Positions 49,427 to 55,577 of a stretch of 55,577 bases of DNA are shown here, piece by piece. The stretch spans positions 3 to 55,579 of the forward strand of contig NZ_JJML01000037.1 in the NCBI RefSeq assembly GCF_000775285.1. The letters are read 5' to 3'. This stretch comes from Neosynechococcus sphagnicola sy1 (GTDB taxonomy: Bacteria > Cyanobacteriota > Cyanobacteriia > Neosynechococcales > Neosynechococcaceae). Both the position numbers and the translations under genes were made by a program. A model generated the notes under the pieces. It was not told the origin of the DNA. It made no database searches and worked only from the letters and a program-made list of their open reading frames with translations. Position 1 is the stretch's first letter. Every line of letters starts with the position of its first letter.

Positions 49427-50633
49427 CTATTGAAGAAAGGCGAACTTACCGCTGGTGCCATCGGCATTCATTTGAATTTCGGCCACGTAAAACTGTGTTT
49501 GTACCACATCGCCCTCCGGGGTAAAAGAGATGGCACCCAAGGGGGTCTCATAGCGACGGATCAATATCTGATGGATCAACTCGGTTCGCAATTGAGCACG
49601 GGACAGCGTTGTCAAAGGGGTCTTCTGGTTTAACTGTTTCAGTGCCTCCACAAACACCTGCACAGCTGTAAATGCCTGAGCACTAAACTGAGAGGGATCT
49701 TTCTGAAATTGTTGGCGATAGGCATTGCGAAAGGCAACATTCATTGCTCCCCCATACTCAGGGCTATAGGCTTGAGCCACCAGAATCCCATTACAGAGTG
49801 CCTTACAAACCGGAAAAAGATTCGGGGTGTTGAATCCATTGCCACCCACAATCAGACCTTGGTACCCTAACTCTCGCAGTTGCCGCACTAAATTCCCCCC
49901 ATCCGCAGCCAGCCCAGAAATAATCACCAGATCGGGTTTGAGTTTGATGGCATTGGTTGCCTGGGTCTGAAAATCTGTATCCGTCGTTTGATATTTCTGC
50001 ACGGTTACCAGATCTAAGCCAAGGGTCTTCACAGCCTTTTGAAAAATATCGGTTTCGCCCCGACCATAGGCATCATCCTGGGCGTAGAAGACCGCAACTC
50101 GGCGCAGGTTGGGATTTGACTTCAGAGCAGCTCTAATTGCATTGGGTGCCACCACTGAAACTGGCGCTGAAACTCGGACAATATACTCCCCAATTTGGGG
50201 AATTCCTGGAGCTGTATTCGAGGCAGCAATTACAGGCACCTGAGCTCGTTGGGCAATGGGATCAGCACTAAAGGCCTGTTGAGAGAGCGTGGGGCCGATA
50301 ATGCCAACCACCTGGGCACGATTAATTAACGATTGAAAAGCATTGATTGCCCCAGCTTCATCGCCCCCCCGTGTCTTGAATCACCAGTTTGATCGGAGTT
50401 CCGGCAATGCCCTGCCCTTGATTAAAGTACTGTTCTGCAATCTTGATCCCCGCGATCTGCTCCTGACCAAACAACGCTACATTACCCGTTTGAGCCAAAG
50501 CAGCCCCGAGGGGAAGTGAGGTTCCAGAGGATCCGGATTCAGCCTCAGGGGGACTCGTTTGCCCCCCGCAAGCACTGAGGAGCGAGAGCAAACAGGCAGA
50601 GAGGAGGGTCGCAGATGCAATAGGTTTGATCAT
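49427..50633 (-). CDS. ABC transporter substrate-binding lipoprotein (copy 2), frameshifted
   Basis: Restored product of 401 residues. The signal peptide ends in a lipobox (LLSLLSAC). Closely similar to copy 1: GAALAQTGNVALFG, GIIGPTLSQQAFSADPIA, RRVAVFYAQDDAYGRGE, LIVGGNGFN and TPLGAISFTPEGDVV. One surplus base in C7 50364-50370 breaks the frame, changing DTGGDEAG to a stop. The two copies are tandem, on the same strand, separated by about 1.07 kb of toxin-antitoxin genes. They may bind different amino acids. Confidence 0.85.
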
Positions 50634-50789
50634 GAATCAATTCGATGAGGATGCTTGCCTTGACAAACATACCTGGCAACAGCAGTTGTTGAGCAGTTGT
50701 TTTCAGCCATGGGTAGAGAACTGTTGCGATCGCCCATGAAATCTACTCGTCAGGCAGGCCAACACCACTGGACGTGCCGCAGCTGCGGT

Positions 50790-51560
50790 CTATTTTTGTT
50801 TGCGGATAATCTCATCCGCAAACCCAGATTCCTGAATACAGATAGCATAGATCTGGATGCTGCTGAGCCCGGTGAGATTGGTTTGTGCCTGATTGATCGA
50901 CATCCCCGGTGGGGTACAGAAGCTGGAAACGACCTGAGCATACTGGGCAGACGTACCCAAAAGATTTTCCAGGGACGAGGTATTTTGCAAGATCGGTAAC
51001 GTCCGCTGCATCACTCCCTCGACTAAGACGCTGATCGACTGACTGGAATTTTTTTGAGGAACCAGTTTGCTATCGGACAACGCAGCAGTCAGGAGTTGTT
51101 TCAGTGCCTTTTGTCCCTCTGCGGTGCTAACAAGACCCGCAAACGTCTCTGGTTTCGCTTGGGGGTCAGTTTTAAAGGCAGTACGAAACCCAATCAAAAA
51201 GCTGGCGGCTAAAAAGTCCGAGAGGGTGCCAAAGTAATCGCTGTAACGAATCGGTGACGAGCGGCTACCATCCCCGCACACCACCGAACCATCTCCATCC
51301 GCACCAACCGTGAGATTAACACTCCCGTGATCTTGACAAGCACTGAGGGTGGCCTGAATCTCGCTCGAGAACATCTGGGAGAGTCGTTGCCCAGGGGATA
51401 CGGAATTGGGGGTGCTCGGGGTATTCGCCCCCACTGCAACCGGAGATAGCAGCAAGGCTCCCTGGCAGGCGATCGCCAGTAATAGCTGCCACTGAGGCCG
51501 TTGATGGTTCACTGCCCATCGGTTAGCCAGGGGTGTCTTGGGAAAAATAGGGTTACTCAT
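50790..51560 (-). CDS. Secreted conserved hypothetical protein
   Basis: 256 residues. The signal peptide (LLLAIACQGALLLSPVAVGA) indicates export. The mature part begins with Thr/Ser/Pro-rich sequence and has the conserved stretch GSVVCGDGSRSSPIRYSDYF plus paired Cys (ATLSACQDHG, SSFCTPPG, YAICIQESG), possibly disulfide bonded. No known family. It is followed upstream on the same strand by the SRPBCC gene at a 9-base gap, so the two are probably co-transcribed. Confidence 0.6.
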   Translation of the reverse strand: MSNPIFPKTPLANRWAVNHQRPQWQLLLAIACQGALLLSPVAVGANTPSTPNSVSPGQRLSQMFSSEIQATLSACQDHGSVNLTVGADGDGSVVCGDGSRSSPIRYSDYFGTLSDFLAASFLIGFRTAFKTDPQAKPETFAGLVSTAEGQKALKQLLTAALSDSKLVPQKNSSQSISVLVEGVMQRTLPILQNTSSLENLLGTSAQYAQVVSSFCTPPGMSINQAQTNLTGLSSIQIYAICIQESGFADEIIRKQK

Positions 51561-51569
51561 TTCATCAGA

Positions 51570-52166
51570 TTAGCGAAAATTCAGCGATCGCCCACACAAC
51601 ACTTGGCGCATCACCCTGAGATTGGCAGGCAACTCAAATTGCATCGCCTGTTGGAGCAATAGGGTTGGCACAGGAATCGTGGGAGTCGCCTGCACCCGAT
51701 AGGTAAGTAGGGTCCCACCCTGCCAATCCTGGAGGGTCAACTGGGCAGCAAAGTCTAGGAAATCTCCCTGTTCCATCGTGAACCAGATCTGTTGCTCACC
51801 CGCTTGATCCGTCTGCTCACGCACTGTTAAGTAGATTTCCACTTGCACCGCAAAGCACAAAAACTGTTTTCGCGCCACCTGGTAGAGATGTTGAATCCTA
51901 GGATCCAACTCAACCGGGGCGGGTCGAATCTGACTGCACACCATATCTGGGAAATAGCTTACCCAGCGAGGATAGTCAGTTAACTGCTGCCAGAGGTGCG
52001 ATCGCGCCATTGGCAGATACAGTTGGGCGATCACCTGCCCCCCCGCAGTGCGATGGGATCTTGTTTTAACTAAAATTTCTCCCTGGAGCAGCGATACCCC
52101 ATGGGTTACCTTCCAGCCCACCTCGACTGCGATGGCAGCCGTTTTAGGCAAAGCTAACACGCTCAT
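51570..52166 (-). CDS. SRPBCC (START/COQ10-like) family protein
   Basis: 198 residues from the ATG at 52166 (frame open to 52190). The SRPBCC lipid/ligand-binding fold is suggested by QLYLPMARSHLWQQLTDYPRW and VSYFPDMVCSQI, the order in cyclase/COQ10 type proteins. No signal peptide. Its ligand is unknown. It overlaps neither neighbour and precedes the secreted protein gene by 9 bases, which fits a two-gene operon. Confidence 0.7.
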   Translation of the reverse strand: MSVLALPKTAAIAVEVGWKVTHGVSLLQGEILVKTRSHRTAGGQVIAQLYLPMARSHLWQQLTDYPRWVSYFPDMVCSQIRPAPVELDPRIQHLYQVARKQFLCFAVQVEIYLTVREQTDQAGEQQIWFTMEQGDFLDFAAQLTLQDWQGGTLLTYRVQATPTIPVPTLLLQQAMQFELPANLRVMRQVLCGRSLNFR

Positions 52167-52512
52167 GAATGCCTTTGACTCCTGACGCAAATCAGCAGAC
52201 TGATGCCCGTCGCTATCTTAAAGTTTGTCTTTGAGAATCAATTGAATCCAGCATTACCATTTCGAGACAGTTTTTAAGCTGGGGACTGAGCTTCCTGATC
52301 ATCCTTGACTCCACCCCAGGGAAAAACGTGCCAACAGCTTCAGGCAACTTCACCCCTATTTTACTGCCCATCTCCAGCAACTGGTGTGACAGAATCAGGA
52401 CGAAGCCTGCTCCATATATTCGTGCGGTGCCAGATCAGCAGCCGATGCCGTTCCAGTGAGTCCTGAGGAGCTTACAGGTAATGCGGCTGGTATTCCCTAC
52501 CCCAAGTGTGAA
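52167..52512. other. Divergent intergenic region, no gene seen
   Basis: 346 bases between the SRPBCC gene and the small membrane protein gene. It should contain promoters for both directions; no palindrome or RNA structure stands out. The in-frame extension from 52456 to the small gene has no support. Confidence 0.4.
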
Positions 52513-52677
52513 ATGATTGCTCTTTTATTTTGGATTTTCCTTCCCATTACCATTGCCGTCTGGGTACTCAGAGGGTTGGGTATCCTTTCCTTTCTACCCG
52601 GTGGCTGGCTCTTGCTGTTGATGCTAATTACCACTGGTAGCGGGATTCTGACAGCGATTCGCCGCACTGCTGGCTAG
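52513..52677 (+). CDS. Small two-helix membrane protein
   Basis: 54 residues from ATG 52513 (MIALLFWIFLPIT). Two membrane helices (3-20 and 28-45) joined by a short Gly/Pro turn (FLPGGW), and a basic end (RRTAG). Cyanobacterial small membrane protein type; function unknown. A longer frame from 52456 adds an unlikely polar tail. It precedes the next small gene by 79 bases. Confidence 0.55.
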   Translation: MIALLFWIFLPITIAVWVLRGLGILSFLPGGWLLLLMLITTGSGILTAIRRTAG

Positions 52678-52756
52678 GCCATGGAACCGAGATCGCACGT
52701 TAGGATAGTTCGGAGCAGTCTTGCTGCTGCTAACCATCACCTAGAAGGAGATTTCG

Positions 52757-52978
52757 ATGTTTCTGGATGAGCTATCCCCGATTATGCAGGGCCTGGTACA
52801 ACAACCCGTGGCCTTTCTAGGTGGTTTCTGTGCAGGGGTCTTGCGGCTGAATCTCGAGGAAGACCCGATTAAAAGTTGGCTCGATCAACAGATTGGGGGC
52901 GTTTCTCCATCACCAACTGAGACCCAGAATGGTCAAAATCCCAAAGCAAAAGGCCCACAGACGATCTCGATCGACTAG
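52757..52978 (+). CDS. Small conserved hypothetical protein
   Basis: 73 residues, ATG 52757 with a very good AAGGAG at 52744-52749. The start MFLDELSPIMQGLVQQPVAF is conserved-looking with a hydrophobic segment (FLGGFCAGVLRL). The Ser/Pro/Gln-rich tail is low-complexity. No function known. It may be peripheral to the membrane through its amphipathic helix. Confidence 0.65.
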   Translation: MFLDELSPIMQGLVQQPVAFLGGFCAGVLRLNLEEDPIKSWLDQQIGGVSPSPTETQNGQNPKAKGPQTISID

Positions 52979-53003
52979 GCACCCCTTGACAGCTTCAGGG
53001 TCG

Positions 53004-53049
53004 CGCAACAATCCCCACCCCCTGCACGTCTGAAGGGGTAATTGTTGCG
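53004..53049 (+). promoter_or_regulatory. Large hairpin just before the ribosome-binding site of the gene at 53062
   Basis: CGCAACAAT at 53004-53012 pairs with ATTGTTGCG at 53041-53049, and CCCC at 53013-53016 with GGGG at 53035-53038 inside it. The SD-like GAGGTG begins at 53049-53054, so the stem base touches it and folding could limit ribosome access. A terminator for the gene ending at 52978 is an alternative, but no T tract follows. Confidence 0.5.
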
Positions 53050-53061
53050 AGGTGTTATGCC

Positions 53062-53707
53062 ATGTCTGATTTCACGCCCTGGCAGTCTGGAACTGCACTG
53101 CTGGCAACACTGGGGCTGAGTACCGGGATCATCGCCCCTCTGATGCTCCCCGTCCCCGTCTTAGCTCAAACCCAGTCCACCCTCCCCGCCGGAACCACTA
53201 TTCCGATTCGCTACGACCAAGGCGACAAAATTCTGGTGACCCCCACTGAAACCACGCCGGTAACACTCATTGTGACCCAGGAAATTAGGGCACCCTTAGG
53301 AACCACCTTGATTCCAGCCGGCAGCATGGTGAAAGGGGATCTCCAACCCGGTGGGGGGGGCGGTTCTCGGTATGTTGCCAAGCAGGTCACTTTACCCAAT
53401 GGCCGCACCCTAGCCCTTGATGCCACCTCGCAGGTGGTGACGCGCACTGAGGTGATTAAAAAACGGGCCCCGAACAAGTTCAATTCTGGTGGGAACAGCC
53501 TTGGGAAGTGGGGCAGCGGCAGCTCTCTCTGCCATCATTGGGGGTGGAAAAAGTATTACCCCTTGGCGGGTTTTAGCAGGAGCTGGGGTGGGTACCCTGG
53601 GTGGGGTCTTTTTAGGGCCGAAAAAGCAGGTGGAGTTAATTGTGGTCAGACCCAACGAAGACTTGACCCTGACCCTGAATCAGGATCTGACGGTAAACTA
53701 TCCCTGA
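53062..53707 (+). CDS. Secreted glycine-rich hypothetical protein (paralogue of the gene at 25380), frameshifted
   Basis: Restored product of 214 residues. A signal peptide (LATLGLSTGIIAPLMLPVPVLAQ) precedes blocks shared with the Asn-rich protein at 25380: LIPAGSMVKG, RYVAKQVTL, ALSAIIGGG, GVGTLGGVFLG and PNEDLTLTLNQDL. No Asn-rich region here. A surplus base near 53489-53495 breaks the frame and the restored stop is at 53705-53707. It converges on ftsY. Function unknown. Confidence 0.7.
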
Positions 53708-53732
53708 GCTTTGCCCTCAGAACCCAAGGGTC

Positions 53733-55499
53733 TCAACTACTTAAGAGCGCCTCAATGAACTCATAGCTGGAAAAGGGCCGGAGGTCTTCAATTCCTTCTC
53801 CAGCTCCAATGAAGCGAATCGGTAGCCCCAATTGTTGCACGACCGCGAGGGCTACCCCCCCCGTTGGCAGTGCCATCCAACTTGGTCAGTACCACGCCAC
53901 TCAGTCGGGCTGCCTCCGAGAATACCTCGGCCTGACGTAGCCCATTCTGTCCGAGGGTCGAATCTAGCACCAGCAAGGACTCAACCACGGCATTAGTTGC
54001 CTTCTTATCGATGATCCGGCGGATTTTGCTCAATTCATCCATGAGATTTTTCTTGTTTTGCAGCCGCCCAGCGGTATCCACCAGCAATAGATCGATCCCC
54101 CGGGATTGCGCCGCCGTGATGGCATCATAGACAACAGCGGCGGGATCGGTATTTTGCCCCGGATTTGCGATCACATCCACCCCACTGCGCTGTCCCCAAA
54201 CTTTGATCTGTTCGACAGCAGCGGCTCTGAAGGTATCCGCAGCAGCAATCATGCAGCGATAACCAGACTTTTGGGCAATGTGGGCAATTTTGCCAATGGT
54301 CGTGGTTTTGCCAGCCCCATTCACTCCGGTGATCAGCCAGATGTTCAGAACCTCTTTTTGAGGGGCAAAGGTCAGGGTATGGGACTGATCAAACATCTGC
54401 CGCAGGATTTGCTTCAGATAGGCGATAGCCGCCTCGGGGGGCAAAGCCTCCTGGCGGAGTCGAGCCTGAAGCGCCTCAATGATATAGTCTGTGGCTTCCA
54501 CCCCTACATCGGCTTGGAGGAGCAAGGCTTCAATTTCGAGCACGGCTTCTTGATTCAGCGGCCCCTGACCCACAACAGCCCGTAGCTGGTTAATTAACCC
54601 TCGGCGCGTCTTGGTCAATCCCTGGCGTAATTTCTGTAACCAGGTAATTTCCTCAATGGAGATGTCTTCAGGCCGCCGTCCCTGGGCTGCCAGAATTTCG
54701 GTAGACCAGAGAAAGCCCTCATCTAAGGCCACGGGGGGGGATTTCTGAGTCGGGGAGCAGTGACTCAGTCGTGGCAGCAGCAGCCACGGGGAGGGTCGGG
54801 GGGTGACACCACGGGTTCAGGTTCCTGAATCGCTGTGGATTTCAGGCGTTCCAGGCGTTCCAGCCGTTCGGCCTCCGCCCGTGCCCAGAAGGGAAGCACC
54901 GCTGCCTCTGTCGCCAGGGTGGCAAGTGGGACAGGTTCTGACGGGGTTGAGAGCGCCTCATCCGCTCCCTCAGGAGGGGTCGGGGAACTATTCAGGGTTG
55001 CAGGCATCGGCACCTCCTCCGGGCGGGGGACATCCTCCTCAAGAACGGGTATTAACGAGGGAGGTGTGCCGGGATCAGAGCCAGGAGTTAGAGCAACGGC
55101 TGATTCTGGATCAGACTCAATTTCTCGCTGGGTTTCCAGGACAGAGCTAGCGATGCTCGGAGAGGACTCTAGTGACGGAGGAATGGCAGGGGTTTCGGGG
55201 GGAGCTTCTGGAGCCGATGAGTCTGAGATCACCTCCTTAGGGGGAGTTGCAGTTTCAACTTGGGAACTCTCATCGGACTGGGCTTTCTGGCGTTGAATAT
55301 TTTGGTAAGCCGCTTTGGCATAGGCCAAAAGATCAGGAGCAACCGCTGGAGTAGATTCATTACTGGGTGGCGCCTCAGGAGCGGTGCTCTCCAGAGGCGA
55401 ACCTTCGCCCTCCTCAGCAGCGAGGGGCTGGGGGATTTCTGGTTGAGCATCGGGGCTATCGGAACCCCGAAATTTGCGACGAAACCAATCAAAAGCCAT
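53733..55499 (-). CDS. ftsY: Signal recognition particle receptor FtsY, frameshifted three times
   Basis: Restored product of 587 residues. Docks SRP-ribosome complexes at the membrane. It begins MAFDWFRRKFRG, then a long acidic, Pro/Ser/Glu-rich A domain (about 15-260), the N domain (ITWLQKLRQGLTKTRRGL) and the G domain: GVNGAGKTTTIGKIA, DTFRAAAVEQ, DTAGRLQNK, TKLDGTANGG. Surplus bases in G4 54787-54790, G8 54733-54740 and C8 53855-53862 break the frame; removing all three gives a full protein ending at 53733. Essential, so the breaks are likely errors. It is convergent with the gene ending at 53707. Confidence 0.92.
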
Positions 55500-55577
55500 G
55501 GAACCTACCTGCTCTGCCAGTCTGAAGATTAACGGGAAGCTTGTGAAGCAACACTCGCTCCTCCTATCTTAAAAAAA

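Noticed and set aside
1-55577. CRISPR array, prophage, replication origin, riboswitch or rRNA
   Set aside because: No regularly spaced repeats, phage structural genes, DnaA-box cluster, known riboswitch core or rRNA sequence was recognised by eye.

Overview
The window is chromosomal DNA from a cyanobacterium. The octamer GCGATCGC (HIP1) is scattered through genes and spacers. The gene set includes ndhH, a PedR-type redox regulator, a DUF2808 protein, an Ycf-free set of cyanobacterial hypotheticals, and very domain-rich histidine kinases and cyclic-di-GMP enzymes. Gene density is high on both strands and no prophage, plasmid or CRISPR signal was seen. I would place it with Leptolyngbya/Synechococcales-like lineages, but the species cannot be fixed from this sequence.

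Layout. 0-7 kb: a secreted GH5 cellulase with a Thr-Pro linker and a CBM2-like module, lysS, a VOC protein, a large membrane-anchored helical-repeat protein, and a patch of transposase remnants. 7-12.5 kb: a small MITE-like element, an FAD dehydrogenase, a THUMP RNA methyltransferase and a beta-propeller/transglutaminase fusion. 12.7-24.3 kb: a signalling block on the plus strand with a membrane-tethered response regulator, a truncated Ada-like methyltransferase, a PAS/GAF hybrid histidine kinase, a CheY, an Hpt-REC-REC-GGDEF protein, a REC-PAS-LOV-PAS-PAS-GGDEF-EAL protein and PedR. 24.4-30.5 kb: small hypotheticals, a secreted Asn-rich protein, tRNA-Leu(UAG), folC, a DUF2808 protein and a flavin reductase. 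30.5-33.6 kb: a zinc-ribbon PP2C phosphatase next to an FHA/zinc-ribbon Ser/Thr kinase. 33.7-37.6 kb: pgaBCD for poly-N-acetylglucosamine. 37.7-39.8 kb: gloA and ndhH. 40-51 kb: a long minus-strand run of ppx/gppA, two TIGR04282/04283 glycosyltransferases, an FHA protein, ddl, rbgA, a branched-chain-type amino acid permease and two tandem substrate-binding lipoproteins, the latter separated by a FitAB/VapBC module and the fused relic of a second toxin-antitoxin pair. 51-55.5 kb: secreted and small conserved proteins, and ftsY.

How it may work together (inference). The 14.8-23.5 kb block contains every part of a His-Asp-His-Asp phosphorelay that ends in cyclic-di-GMP synthesis, plus a candidate blue-light (LOV) cyclic-di-GMP enzyme. 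The PgaC/PgaD polysaccharide synthase 10 kb away belongs to a family that is switched on by cyclic-di-GMP in E. coli, so light or stress control of a PNAG-like matrix is a reasonable hypothesis.

Sequence quality. About twenty single-base frameshifts interrupt otherwise intact genes, including essential ones (ftsY, rbgA). Nearly all lie in homopolymer runs and every one is explained by one surplus base. Removing those bases restores a whole number of codons in each gene. I treat them as probable sequencing errors and annotate the restored genes across them.
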